A stretch of DNA of 64,000 bases, taken from NCBI GenBank assembly GCA_003367665.1, contig QKXI01000015.1, positions 35,762-99,761 of the forward strand, given 5' to 3'. This DNA is from Leifsonia sp. ku-ls (GTDB lineage Bacteria > Actinomycetota > Actinomycetes > Actinomycetales > Microbacteriaceae). How positions within the stretch are numbered: position 1 is the stretch's first letter; the number at the start of each line of letters is the position of its first letter. A program made the position numbers and the translations under genes. Under the pieces are notes generated by a model, which saw only the letters and a program-made list of their open reading frames with translations, was not told the origin of the DNA and did no database searches. Below are positions 34,862-44,229 of the stretch, piece by piece.

Positions 34862-35485
34862 GTGTCTTCACGTTCCCGCAGCAAGACCCGCGAGTCGCGG
34901 GCCCTGGGCATCCCGCTCACCCCGAAGGCGGCGCGCTACATGGAGAAGCGCCCCTACGCTCCGGGTGAGCACGGCCGCACCAAGCGCAAGGCCGACTCCG
35001 ACTACGCGGTGCGTCTGCGTGAGAAGCAGCGCCTGCGCGCCCAGTACGGCATCCGCGAGAAGCAGCTGCGCATCGCCTTCGAGGAGGCCCGCCGCACCCA
35101 GGGCCTGACCGGTGAGAACCTGGTCGAGCTGCTCGAGATGCGTCTCGACGCCCTCGTGCTGCGCGCCGGCTTCGCCCGCACCATCACGCAGGCCCGCCAG
35201 TTCGTCGTGCACCGCCACATCCTCGTCGACGGCAAGCTCGTCGACCGGCCCTCCTTCCGCGTGAAGCCGGGCCAGCTCATCCACGTCAAGCCCCGCTCCG
35301 AGGGCACCGAGCCCTTCCAGGTCGCGGCCGCCGGCGGTCACGTCGACGTCCTGCCGAAGACCCCGGGCTACCTCGACGTCGAGCTCGACAAGCTGCAGGC
35401 CCGCCTGCTGCGTCGCCCGAAGCGCGCCGAGGTCCCCGTGACCTGTGAGGTCCAGCTGGTCGTCGAGTACTACGCGGCCCGCTAA
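34862..35485 (+). CDS. rpsD: 30S ribosomal protein S4
   Basis: 207 residues, full length. N-terminal SRSKTRESRALGIPL, central S4 RNA-binding domain (RLDALVLRAGFARTITQARQFVVHRHILVDG). It is the zinc-free (Cys-lacking) S4 form. Primary 16S rRNA-binding protein of the small subunit. It stands alone rather than in the alpha operon, as in other Micrococcales, with a long leader and a strong terminator. Confidence 0.97.
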   Translation: MSSRSRSKTRESRALGIPLTPKAARYMEKRPYAPGEHGRTKRKADSDYAVRLREKQRLRAQYGIREKQLRIAFEEARRTQGLTGENLVELLEMRLDALVLRAGFARTITQARQFVVHRHILVDGKLVDRPSFRVKPGQLIHVKPRSEGTEPFQVAAAGGHVDVLPKTPGYLDVELDKLQARLLRRPKRAEVPVTCEVQLVVEYYAAR

Positions 35486-35505
35486 GGCGCCAAGATCGAC
35501 CCGGA

Positions 35506-35538
35506 CGGGGTCGCGGCTTCGTGCCGCGGCCCCGTTCG
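35506..35538 (+). terminator. Rho-independent terminator of rpsD
   Basis: Stem CGGGG-T-CGCGGC with GCCGCG-G-CCCCG around TTCGT, followed by TTCGTCGTT. Confidence 0.8.
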
Positions 35539-35607
35539 TCGTTCCTGCGGGCGCGCCGTGCGGCTACGCTTGAGCCGTATACCGAGAGCGGAATGGAAGG
35601 GGAGCAC

Positions 35608-35991
35608 GTGTCCGGAGGAGACATCGCAGGGTTGATCGCGGCCGTCGTGTTCGCGATCCTCGTCGGCTTCATCGCCATTCCGCTGGTGAAGCTCGGGCGC
35701 GTGCTCGACTCGACGCGCGACGCGATCAAGGAGGCGAGCGACGGCATCACGCCGATCCTCGACGAGACCGCGACCACGCTGCAGGAGACCAACAAGCAGC
35801 TGGCGCGCGTCGACGTGATCACCAAGAACGTCGCGGACGTGACCGGCAACGTGTCCGCCCTCGTCGCGCTGTTCGCGGCGACCGTCGGCGGCCCGCTGAT
35901 CAAGCTCGCCGGCTTCAGCGCGGCGGCCAGGGCGGCGTTCAAGGCCGCGGGCGGCTTCGGCTCCCGGAAGCCGCGCGGCGGCTCGCACTAG
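35608..35991 (+). CDS. DUF948 single-TM protein
   Basis: 127 residues. One N-terminal TM helix (about 5-27), then a long helix with the repeated TLQETNKQLARVDVITKNVADVTGNVSAL pattern of DUF948 proteins, and a Gly/Ala-rich C-terminus. Function unknown; probably membrane-tethered coiled coil. GTG 35608 is chosen for AGGGGAG 4 bp upstream; ATG 35593 is an alternative. A TACGCT -10 lies at 35565-35570. Confidence 0.7.
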   Translation: MSGGDIAGLIAAVVFAILVGFIAIPLVKLGRVLDSTRDAIKEASDGITPILDETATTLQETNKQLARVDVITKNVADVTGNVSALVALFAATVGGPLIKLAGFSAAARAAFKAAGGFGSRKPRGGSH

Positions 35992-36049
35992 ACTTGATTC
36001 TCGTGCGCCCGCGTCCGCGCGCGGCGTCATCCAGAGAGGGAGGATCAGC

Positions 36050-36241
36050 ATGAAGAGTTTCCTGTGGCTGCTCGTCGGCGTGGCCATCGGCTTCGCCGTC
36101 GCCCACAAGGTCAACGAGACCCCGAAGGGTCGCGAATTCTTCAGCAACATCGACCAGAAGGCGCGCGACTTCGGGGAGGCCGTGTCCGACGGCTACCGGC
36201 AGCGCGAGGCCGAGATCCGCTCGGCCATCCAGGGCGACTGA
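36050..36241 (+). CDS. Small membrane protein, YtxH-like
   Basis: 63 residues: a TM helix at about 3-19 (FLWLLVGVAIGFAVAHKV) and a charged helical tail. It is commonly found between the DUF948 gene and alaS in related genomes, as far as I recall, and is of unknown role. GGGAGGA 5-6 bp before the ATG. A TAGACT -10 overlaps the end of the DUF948 gene (about 35990). Confidence 0.7.
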   Translation: MKSFLWLLVGVAIGFAVAHKVNETPKGREFFSNIDQKARDFGEAVSDGYRQREAEIRSAIQGD

Positions 36242-36277
36242 CGCCTCCACCCCCACACACGTCTAGACAAAGAACCC

Positions 36278-38935
36278 ATGCAGACTGCTGAAATCCACCG
36301 CCGCTGGCTCGACTTCTTCGCGCAGCGCGGCCACACCGTCGTCCCCTCCGCCTCCCTGGTCAGCGACGACCCGTCGCTGCTGTTCACGGTGGCCGGGATG
36401 GTGCCGTTCGTCCCCTACCTGACCGGAGTGGTGCCCGCGCCGTTCCCGCGGGCCACGAGCGTCCAGAAGTGCATCCGCACGCTCGACATCGACGAGGTCG
36501 GCAAGACCCCGCGGCACGGCACGTTCTTCCAGATGGCCGGCAACTTCTCCTTCGGCGACTACTTCAAGGAGCAGGCCATCACCTTCGCGTGGGAGCTGTT
36601 GACCACCTCGGAGGACGAGGGCGGCCTCGGCTTCGACCCGAAGGACCTGTGGGTCACGGTGTACGAGGAGGACGACGAGGCGCGGGAGATCTGGCAGCGC
36701 GTCTCCACGCTGCCGCCGGAGCGCATCCAGGGTCTCGGCAAGGACACCAACTACTGGTCGACCGGCCAGCCCGGCCCGGCGGGCCCGTGCTCGGAGATCT
36801 TCTTCGACCGCGGACCGGCGTACGGCATCGACGGCGGCCCGGCGACCGACGACGACCGCTACGTCGAGATCTGGAACCTCGTCTTCATGCAGTACCTGCG
36901 CGGCGAGGGCGACGGCAAGAAGGACTTCGAGATCCTCGGCGACCTGCCGAAGAAGAACATCGACACGGGCCTCGGGCTCGAGCGCGTCGCGTTCATCAAG
37001 CAGGGCGTCGACAACATGTACGAGATCGACCAGGTGCGGCCGGTGCTCGACCGCGCGGCCGAGCTCGCGAACAAGCCGTACGGCAACGAGGCGCACGACG
37101 ACGACGTCCGGCTGCGGGTGGTGGCCGACCACGTCCGCAGCGCGCTCATGCTCATGGCCGACGGCGTCACGCCGTCGAACGAGGGCCGCGGCTACGTGCT
37201 GCGCCGCCTGCTGCGCCGCACCGTGCGCGCCATGCGCCTGCTCGGGGTCGAGACGGCGACGTTCCCGGAGCTGTTCCCGGTGTCGCGCGACGCCATGAAG
37301 GCGGCGTATCCGGAGGTCGAGACCGAGTTCGACCGCATCTCGCAGCTGGCGTACGCCGAGGAGGAGACCTTCCTGCGCACGCTCGCGGCGGGCACCAGCA
37401 TCCTGGACACCGCCGTGGCGTCGACGCAGAAGGAGGGCAGGAAGCAGCTCGCCGGCGACACCGCGTTCCTGCTGCACGACACCTACGGCTTCCCGATCGA
37501 CCTCACGCTCGAGATGGCGGAGGAGGCCGGCCTCAGCGTCGACCGCACCGCGTTCGACAAGCTCATGGCCGACCAGCGCGCCCGCGCGAAGGCGGACGCG
37601 AAGGCGAAGAAGACGGCGTTGGCCGACCTCTCCGTGTACAGCGGCTTCCGTTCGCTCGGCGAGACGGTGTTCACCGGCTACACCGAGCTGCAGACCGAAT
37701 CGAGCGTGCTCGGCCTCATCGTCGACGGCCAGTCGGTCGACCGGGCGCGCGAGGGCCAGGTCGCCGAGGTCATCCTGGGCGCGACCGCGCTCTACGCCGA
37801 GTCCGGCGGTCAGGATGCGGACGCCGGCACGATCGTCGGCCCGGGCTACGAGCTCGAGGTGCTCGACGTGCAGAAGCCCGTCAAGGGCTTGATCAGCCAC
37901 AAGGTGCTGGTGCGCAGCGGCGAGGTCGGCGTCGGTGCGCCGGCGACGAGCATCGTGGACGCCGACTACCGCCGTGGCGCGCGGCAGGCGCACTCGGGCA
38001 CCCACATCATCCACGCGGCTCTCCGGCAGGTGCTCGGCCCCAACGCGCACCAGTCCGGCTCGTACAACAAGGCCGGCTACCTGCGCCTCGACTTCTCCTG
38101 GAACCAGGCGCTGTCCGCCGAGACGCGCAGCGAGATCGAAGAGATCTCGAACAACGCCATCCGGCAGAACCTCGAGGTCACCACGCGCGAGCTGCCCTTG
38201 GCGGAGGCGAAGGCGCTCGGCGCGATGGCGCTCTTCGGCGAGAAGTACGGCGACGTCGTGCGCGTCGTCGACATCGGCGGCCCCTGGTCGCGCGAGCTGT
38301 GCGCGGGAACGCACGTCTCAACGAGCTCCGAGATCGGGATGATCAACCTGGTCAGCGAGTCGTCGGTCGGCTCCACCAACCGCCGCGTCGAGTCGCTGGT
38401 CGGCCTGGAGGCGTTCAAAGACCTCGCGGTCGAGCGCACCATCGTGTCGCAGCTCTCCAGCTCGCTGAAGACGCCGCGCGAGCAGCTGCCCGAGAAGATC
38501 GCCGACCTGATGGCGAGCCTGAAAGCGGCCGAGAAGCGCATCCAGGCGTTCGAGGCCCGCGCGGTGCTCGACAAGGTGCCCGCGCTGCTCGAGTCGGCCA
38601 CCCGGCGCGGCGCCGTCACGGTCGTGGCGGAGGACGCGGGGACGCTGAACACGGCCGACGACCTGCGGCTGCTGGTCACCACGGTGCGCGAGCGCCTCGG
38701 CTCGGACGCGGCGACGGTCGCCCTCGCGGCCCGCGCCGGCGGCAAGCCGGTCGTCATCGTGGCCACCAATCAGGCGGCGCGTGACGCCGGCGTCAACGCG
38801 GGCGCGCTCGCGAAGACGGCGGCGGGCGTGCTCGGCGGCGGCGGAGGCGGCAAGGCCGACCTCGCGCAGGGCGGCGGCACGGACGCGGACGCGATCCCCG
38901 CTGCGCTCAGCGCCGTCGTGTCGGCGATCGGATAG
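36278..38935 (+). CDS. alaS: Alanyl-tRNA synthetase
   Basis: 885 residues, full length. The class II catalytic core begins RRWLDFFAQRGHTVVPSASL with motif 2 near MAGNFSFGDYFKEQAI; the editing domain has HSGTHIIHA and CAGTH zinc ligands; the C-Ala domain has the Gly-rich GGGGGGKADLAQGGG. Charges tRNA-Ala and edits Ser/Gly mischarging. First gene of alaS-ruvX-mltG-aroE. A TAGACA box ends 8 bp before the ATG, so this mRNA may also be leaderless. Confidence 0.97.
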   Translation: MQTAEIHRRWLDFFAQRGHTVVPSASLVSDDPSLLFTVAGMVPFVPYLTGVVPAPFPRATSVQKCIRTLDIDEVGKTPRHGTFFQMAGNFSFGDYFKEQAITFAWELLTTSEDEGGLGFDPKDLWVTVYEEDDEAREIWQRVSTLPPERIQGLGKDTNYWSTGQPGPAGPCSEIFFDRGPAYGIDGGPATDDDRYVEIWNLVFMQYLRGEGDGKKDFEILGDLPKKNIDTGLGLERVAFIKQGVDNMYEIDQVRPVLDRAAELANKPYGNEAHDDDVRLRVVADHVRSALMLMADGVTPSNEGRGYVLRRLLRRTVRAMRLLGVETATFPELFPVSRDAMKAAYPEVETEFDRISQLAYAEEETFLRTLAAGTSILDTAVASTQKEGRKQLAGDTAFLLHDTYGFPIDLTLEMAEEAGLSVDRTAFDKLMADQRARAKADAKAKKTALADLSVYSGFRSLGETVFTGYTELQTESSVLGLIVDGQSVDRAREGQVAEVILGATALYAESGGQDADAGTIVGPGYELEVLDVQKPVKGLISHKVLVRSGEVGVGAPATSIVDADYRRGARQAHSGTHIIHAALRQVLGPNAHQSGSYNKAGYLRLDFSWNQALSAETRSEIEEISNNAIRQNLEVTTRELPLAEAKALGAMALFGEKYGDVVRVVDIGGPWSRELCAGTHVSTSSEIGMINLVSESSVGSTNRRVESLVGLEAFKDLAVERTIVSQLSSSLKTPREQLPEKIADLMASLKAAEKRIQAFEARAVLDKVPALLESATRRGAVTVVAEDAGTLNTADDLRLLVTTVRERLGSDAATVALAARAGGKPVVIVATNQAARDAGVNAGALAKTAAGVLGGGGGGKADLAQGGGTDADAIPAALSAVVSAIG

Positions 38936-38941
38936 CGCCGG

Positions 38942-39409
38942 GTGCGCACCGGGGTGCGGGTCGGCATCGACGTCGGCAAGGTGCGGATCGGCGTGAGCCG
39001 GTCCGACCTGCACGGCATGCTGGCCACGCCCGTGGAGACGGTCTCACGCTCAGAGGACGCTGCGGATCGCCGCAGGATCGCGGAGATCGTCGGGGAACTC
39101 GGAGCCTTCGAGATTATCGTCGGACTGCCGCTGGCGCTCTCCGGAGCGCGCACGGCCTCCACGGCGGACGCGATCGGTTTCGCCGAAGCGCTGGCCTCGG
39201 AGGTCGATGTTCCGGTACGAATGGTGGACGAGCGCCTGTCGACCGTCTCCGCGACGTCGGCACTGCGCGCCTCGGGCAGGAACACGAAGAAGGCGCGTCC
39301 GGTCGTCGATCAGGTCGCGGCCACGATAATTTTGCAGCACGCCCTCGATGCGGAGCGCGCCACTGGCCGCCCGCCGGGTGACACCGTCGAATCGAGCATT
39401 GGACCCTAG
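38942..39409 (+). CDS. ruvX: Holliday junction resolvase-like / pre-16S rRNA nuclease RuvX (YqgF)
   Basis: 155 residues, RNase H fold. VGIDVGKVRIGVS carries the first Asp, IIVGLPLALSG the middle motif, and VRMVDERLSTVSA the Glu; final VVDQVAATIIL supplies the last Asp. YqgF matures 16S rRNA 5' ends in E. coli. GTG start 6 bp after alaS. Confidence 0.93.
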   Translation: MRTGVRVGIDVGKVRIGVSRSDLHGMLATPVETVSRSEDAADRRRIAEIVGELGAFEIIVGLPLALSGARTASTADAIGFAEALASEVDVPVRMVDERLSTVSATSALRASGRNTKKARPVVDQVAATIILQHALDAERATGRPPGDTVESSIGP

Positions 39410-39410
39410 C

Positions 39411-41255
39411 TTGTCTCAGAACCCCCCGGAGCGGCCGGAGCCGCCCGTCTTCCCGGCCCTGAACCGGCCGCCGGCGGCGCCGCAGGACCCGCCCGCGAGC
39501 CTGTCGGCGCCGGCAGACCGCCCGCCGATGACGCGCCGCGAGGCGCGCGCGGCGCGTGAGGCGGAGGAGGCGCGGCGGGCGCAGGAGCGGCAGGCGAAGG
39601 CGCCGGAGGCGCAGCAGGAGCGCGGGGAGGCGCCGGGAGGGTCGCCGGCGGACGGCTCCATGACGCACGCGGCCGCGGAAGAGCCACGCACGGCAGGGGA
39701 GGCCCGGCCGCGTGAGGCGACCGCGAACGCCGCATCGACGGCTCACGAGAACGGGACGCCGGCCGGTGCTCCGGCGCCGTCGGGACCGCTGGAACAGGAG
39801 CCCGCCCCGCCGAGCCCGCCCGTGTCCGCTGCGTCGAGCCCGTCCGCCGGGTCCGCCGCATTCAACCCGCCCGGGACCGGCTGGTCGCTGAGCGCCGGCG
39901 AGCCGATCTCGTCTCCGACGCCGACGCAGGAGTCGGCCGCCGACCGCGCCGCCCTCGACGGGCTCGACTTCGACACCGTCATCACCGGTCCGATCGCTCG
40001 GCAGGAAGAGCCAGAGCCCGTGGGCGCGGTCGCGCGGCACGGTGTCGGCGACCGGGTCTCCTCGCCCCCCGACCATCCTGCGCGTACTGTGTTCGGCGTG
40101 CTCGAGGACACCGAAGACGAGACCGCCGAAGACGGCCACCCGCTGGTCTGGCGGCAGCAGAACTACCTGTCCCACGACGAGCCGCCGAAGAAGCGGCGCT
40201 GGGTGCGCGGGCTCATCGTCACCGTCGTGATCCTCGCGGTGCTCGGCGGCATGGCCGGGGGAGCGTACGCGATCTTCCAGCCGCAGATCGCGAAGCTCCA
40301 GGACGCGCTGTTCCCGCCCGAGAACGACTACTCCGGCAACGGGACCGGCGAGGTCATGTTCACCATCAAATCCGGCGACGACGGCTCCACCATCGCGAAC
40401 AACCTCGCGAAGGCCGGCGTGGTCAAGACCTACGAGGCGTTCTACTCGCTGCTGCTGCGGCAGAAGTCGGACCCCGAGTTCCAGCCGGGCGTCTTCAAGC
40501 TCGCCAAGAAGATGAGCGCGGCCTCGGCGCTGGCGGCGCTGCAGGACCCGTCCTCCCGGGTGGAGAACACCGCCGTCATCCCCGAGGGCACGGCCGAGAA
40601 GGACGTGCTGCAGACGGTCGCCGACGCCACCAAGATCCCGCTCGCCGACCTGCAGGCGGCCGCGGCCAACCCGGCGGCGTACGGCGTGCCGGCGGAGGCG
40701 AAGTCGCTGGAGGGCTTCCTGTTCCCGGCGACGTACACGTTCGCGCCCGGGACCACGGCGCAGCAGGCGATCAAGACCATGGTCGACCGGATGTTCCAGG
40801 CGCTCGACCAGGCGGGCGTCGCCCCGGAGAACCGGTGGAACACGATCGTGCTCGCCTCCATCGTGCAGCGCGAAGCCGGCCTCAAGGACGACTACCCGAA
40901 GGTGGCCCGCGTCTTCCTCAACCGCATCGCGCAGGGCTGGGACCTGCAGTCGGACGCCACGGTCGCCTACGGCACCGGCCACACCGACCGCGTGACCACG
41001 ACCGACGCCGAACGCGAGGACCCGAACAACCCGTACAACACGTACGTGCACCCGGGCCTCCCGGTCGGACCGATCTCGAACCCCGGCGACCTCGCGATCA
41101 ACGCGGTGCAGCACCCGGCGGACGGCACGTGGATGTACTTCGTGACCTGGAACCTGAAGACCGGCGAGACGATCTTCTCGACCACGCAGGCGGAGCACGA
41201 GGCGGCCGTGGAGAAATGGCAGCAGTGGATGAAGGACAACCCCGGGTATGAGTGA
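39411..41255 (+). CDS. mltG: Endolytic murein transglycosylase MltG
   Basis: 614 residues from TTG 39411. A disordered cytoplasmic region of about 260 residues, rich in Pro/Ala/Glu, precedes one TM helix (about 266-288) and the extracytoplasmic YceG domain. Conserved catalytic-site segments: EGFLFPATYTF, ASIVQREAG (catalytic Glu), LQSDATVAYG, NTYVHPGLPVGPI. It cuts nascent glycan strands and thus sets their length. Start uncertain: ATG 39348 overlaps ruvX by 62 bp, ATG 39528 would shorten it. Stop overlaps the aroE start. Confidence 0.9.
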   Translation: MSQNPPERPEPPVFPALNRPPAAPQDPPASLSAPADRPPMTRREARAAREAEEARRAQERQAKAPEAQQERGEAPGGSPADGSMTHAAAEEPRTAGEARPREATANAASTAHENGTPAGAPAPSGPLEQEPAPPSPPVSAASSPSAGSAAFNPPGTGWSLSAGEPISSPTPTQESAADRAALDGLDFDTVITGPIARQEEPEPVGAVARHGVGDRVSSPPDHPARTVFGVLEDTEDETAEDGHPLVWRQQNYLSHDEPPKKRRWVRGLIVTVVILAVLGGMAGGAYAIFQPQIAKLQDALFPPENDYSGNGTGEVMFTIKSGDDGSTIANNLAKAGVVKTYEAFYSLLLRQKSDPEFQPGVFKLAKKMSAASALAALQDPSSRVENTAVIPEGTAEKDVLQTVADATKIPLADLQAAAANPAAYGVPAEAKSLEGFLFPATYTFAPGTTAQQAIKTMVDRMFQALDQAGVAPENRWNTIVLASIVQREAGLKDDYPKVARVFLNRIAQGWDLQSDATVAYGTGHTDRVTTTDAEREDPNNPYNTYVHPGLPVGPISNPGDLAINAVQHPADGTWMYFVTWNLKTGETIFSTTQAEHEAAVEKWQQWMKDNPGYE

Positions 41256-42405
41256 CGGCGGCAAGCGGACCGGCGAACGGAAGACGGAGCCGGCGGCGCT
41301 CGCGGACGAGGCCGAGGCCGTCGAGGACGGTGTCTCGGAGGCGTCGGCGGAGGCCGCCATCGCGGAGCTCGTGGAGGCCGAGCGGGAGCGTGAGGCCGAG
41401 GAGGCCGCCGTCGCGGAGGCCGAGGAGGCCGTCGAGCGCGAGGAGCCCGACGACGACCCGGAGGACGCCACCCCACCGCCGGAGCCCCCCGCCGCTCCCG
41501 CGAAGGCCGCCCCCGCGGCGAAGACCGCGAAGCCGCGAAAGAGCGCCCCCAGCCGCCGCCTCGCGGTGCTCGGGTCGCCCATCCAGCACTCCCAGTCGCC
41601 CGCCCTGCACCGCGCCGCGTACGAAGCGCTCGGCCTGGACTGGTCGTACGAGGCCGTCGACGTGACCGAGGACGGCCTTCCCGGCTTCGTCCAGGAGCTC
41701 GGCCCCGAGTGGCGCGGGCTCTCGCTCACCATGCCGCTCAAGAAGGCCGTGCTGCCGCTGCTGGCCGAGACCGACCGCTACGCCGAGCAGACCGGCGGCG
41801 CGAACACCGTGCTGCTCGACGGCGACACCCTCCGCGGGTTCAACACGGACGTTCCCGGCATCGTCCGCGCGCTGCAGGCGGCAGGACTCGAGGAGGCGCG
41901 GTACGTGCACATCCTCGGCGGGGGAGCGACCGCGGCGTCCGCGCTCGTCGCCGCCGCCGAGCTGGGCGCGGAGCGGGTCGACGTGCACGTGCGCGACCTC
42001 ACCCGCAGCGGGTGGATCGAGCCGCTCGCGAACGACCTCGGGCTGCGCGTGCGCATCCGTCCGTTCGCCCAGGCCGACCGGTCGCTCGACGTTCCCGACC
42101 TCGTGATCGGCACGCTGCCCGGGGGCACCCGGACCGAGGCCGTCTACACCGACTCCACGCGTCGCCGCTCGATGCTGTTCGACGTGGCCTACGAACCGTG
42201 GCCGACGCCGCTCGCGCGGCAGTGGGAGGCCGTCGGCGGCCGGGTCGTGTCGGGGCTCGCGCTGCTCGCCCACCAGGCGCTGCTGCAGGTGCGGGTGTTC
42301 GTCGCCGGCGACCCGCTGCAGCCGCTGCCGGACGAGCCCGACGTGCTCGCGGCGATGCTGGACGCCGTCGGCATCGACGAGCAGGGCGCGCCGTTGGAGG
42401 CGTAG
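41248..42405 (+). CDS. aroE: Shikimate dehydrogenase with acidic N-terminal extension
   Basis: 385 residues, about 100 longer than usual. Residues 1-102 are Glu/Ala-rich ([19 protein letters not shown]) then Pro/Ala/Lys-rich, probably coiled-coil plus linker. The enzyme proper starts near residue 103: [15 protein letters not shown], catalytic Lys in [22 protein letters not shown], nucleotide loop GGGATAAS, and [12 protein letters not shown]. It reduces 3-dehydroshikimate. ATG overlaps the mltG stop by 8 bp. The function of the extension is unknown. Confidence 0.9.
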   Translation: MSDGGKRTGERKTEPAALADEAEAVEDGVSEASAEAAIAELVEAEREREAEEAAVAEAEEAVEREEPDDDPEDATPPPEPPAAPAKAAPAAKTAKPRKSAPSRRLAVLGSPIQHSQSPALHRAAYEALGLDWSYEAVDVTEDGLPGFVQELGPEWRGLSLTMPLKKAVLPLLAETDRYAEQTGGANTVLLDGDTLRGFNTDVPGIVRALQAAGLEEARYVHILGGGATAASALVAAAELGAERVDVHVRDLTRSGWIEPLANDLGLRVRIRPFAQADRSLDVPDLVIGTLPGGTRTEAVYTDSTRRRSMLFDVAYEPWPTPLARQWEAVGGRVVSGLALLAHQALLQVRVFVAGDPLQPLPDEPDVLAAMLDAVGIDEQGAPLEA

Positions 42406-42470
42406 CCGCGGCGATCAGCGAGCGGTCGCCGGCCGGGGTCACGCCGCCCGGAGCCCCACCACGCGTGTGC

Positions 42471-42476
42471 CAGAAT
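42471..42476 (+). promoter_or_regulatory. -10 element of the aroC-aroQ unit, leaderless layout
   Basis: TGC-CAGAAT (extended -10), 6 bp, then ATG of aroC. Confidence 0.4.
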
Positions 42477-42482
42477 CGAAGC

Positions 42483-43691
42483 ATGCTTCGTTGGCTCACG
42501 GCCGGGGAATCCCACGGTCCCGAACTCATCGCCGTCCTGGAGGGTCTCCCCGCCGGGGTCCCGGTGTCGCTCGACGCCATCCGCGCCGACCTGGCGCGCC
42601 GCAAGCTCGGCTACGGCCGCGGCGCGCGCATGAAGTTCGAACAGGACGCGCTGGAGGTCTCGGGCGGCGTGCGCCACGGCTACAGCCTGGGCAGCCCCAT
42701 CGCGCTCCGCATCGGCAACACCGAGTGGCCGAAGTGGGTGGACGTGATGAGCCCCGAGCCGGTCGACCCGGCGGTGCTCGAGACCGGGCGTGGCGCCGCG
42801 CTCACCCGGCCCCGTCCGGGCCACGCCGACCTGGTCGGCATGCAGAAGTACGGCTTCGACGAGGCCCGGCCGATCCTGGAGCGCGCCAGCGCCCGCGAGA
42901 CGGCCGCGCGCGTGTCGCTCGGCGCCGTGGCGCGGTCGTTCCTGGCCGAGCTCGGCATCACCCTCGTCAGCCACACGCTCTCCATCGGGCCGGTCCGTGT
43001 CCCGGAGGACGCCCCGCTGCCCCGCCCGTCGGACGTCGGCACGCTCGACGCCGACCCGCTGCGCTGCTTCGACCCCGCGACCTCCGAGCGGATGGTCGCC
43101 GAGGTGGACGCCGCGCACAAGGACGGCGACACCCTCGGCGGGGTCGTCGAGGTGCTCGCCTACGGCGTCCCGCCGGGGCTCGGCTCGCACGTGCACTGGG
43201 ACCGCAAGCTCGACGCCCAGCTGGCTGCCGCGCTCATGGGCATCCAGGCGATCAAGGGTGTGGAGATCGGCGACGGCTTCCTCACCACCACCCGCCGCGG
43301 GTCGCAGGCGCACGACGAGCTGATCGCACAGGACGGCACCATTGTCCGGACCAGCGACAAGGCCGGGGGCACCGAGGGCGGCATGAGCACGGGTGGCGTG
43401 CTGCGCGTCCGCGCCGGGATGAAGCCGATCGCGACCGTCCCGCACGCCCTGCGCACCATCGACGTCGCCACCAGCGAGGCCGCGCCGGCGCACCACCAGC
43501 GCTCCGACGTCTGTGCGGTTCCGGCCGCGGGCGTCGTCGCGGAGGCGATGGTCGCGCTCGTGCTGGCGAACGCCGTGCTGGAGAAGTTCGGCGGAGACTC
43601 GCTCACGGAGACCCGTCGCAACCTGCAGGGCTACCTCGACGCCATCCCGCAGAACCTCGCGACGGAGCGCGTGAGCGCTCCCTACGCCTGA
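42483..43691 (+). CDS. aroC: Chorismate synthase
   Basis: 402 residues. Starts [25 protein letters not shown], an exact family opening; other family blocks are [25 protein letters not shown] and [14 protein letters not shown]. It converts EPSP to chorismate using reduced FMN. Starts 77 bp after aroE with its own promoter-like box, and begins the aroC-aroK-aroB-aroQ group. Confidence 0.97.
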   Translation: MLRWLTAGESHGPELIAVLEGLPAGVPVSLDAIRADLARRKLGYGRGARMKFEQDALEVSGGVRHGYSLGSPIALRIGNTEWPKWVDVMSPEPVDPAVLETGRGAALTRPRPGHADLVGMQKYGFDEARPILERASARETAARVSLGAVARSFLAELGITLVSHTLSIGPVRVPEDAPLPRPSDVGTLDADPLRCFDPATSERMVAEVDAAHKDGDTLGGVVEVLAYGVPPGLGSHVHWDRKLDAQLAAALMGIQAIKGVEIGDGFLTTTRRGSQAHDELIAQDGTIVRTSDKAGGTEGGMSTGGVLRVRAGMKPIATVPHALRTIDVATSEAAPAHHQRSDVCAVPAAGVVAEAMVALVLANAVLEKFGGDSLTETRRNLQGYLDAIPQNLATERVSAPYA

Positions 43692-43695
43692 CGCC

Positions 43696-44229
43696 GTGAC
43701 GCCGGAGACCATCGCGCTGATCGGGCCGCCCGCGGCCGGCAAGTCGCGCGTCGGAAAGCGGCTGGCGAAGCTCCTCGACCTGCCGTACGTCGACACGGAC
43801 GCCGTCGTGGTCGCCGGGCACGGTCCGATCGCGGAGATCTTCGCCGAGCACGGCGAGCCGTACTTCCGCGCGCTGGAACGCGCGGCGGTCGCGGACGCGC
43901 TGCGCCGGCCGGGGGTCGTCTCGCTCGGCGGCGGGGCGGTGCTCGACCCCGACACGCAGGCCGACCTGGGGCCGGCGCGGGTCGTGCTGCTCACCGTGCG
44001 CCCGGAGGCGATCGCCACGCGCATCGCCAACGGGAAGCGGCCGCTCGTCACCGACCTGGAGTCGTGGAAGTGGCTCGTCGCCTCCCGCGCCGACCTCTAC
44101 GCGTCGCTCGCGGACTACACGGCGGACACCTCGTCCCGCCCCATCGACACGATCGTCGCGGAGATCGCGCAGTGGGCACAGAACCCCGCACCGCAGACCG
44201 CCGCACCGCACACGGAAGGACCAGCATGA
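43696..44229 (+). CDS. aroK: Shikimate kinase
   Basis: 177 residues. Walker A GPPAAGKSRVGKRLA, shikimate-binding YVDTDAVV and FRALERAAV, and VSLGGGAVL. Lid region IANGKRPLV. Phosphorylates shikimate. GTG start 4 bp after aroC; ATGA overlap with aroB. Confidence 0.96.
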   Translation: MTPETIALIGPPAAGKSRVGKRLAKLLDLPYVDTDAVVVAGHGPIAEIFAEHGEPYFRALERAAVADALRRPGVVSLGGGAVLDPDTQADLGPARVVLLTVRPEAIATRIANGKRPLVTDLESWKWLVASRADLYASLADYTADTSSRPIDTIVAEIAQWAQNPAPQTAAPHTEGPA

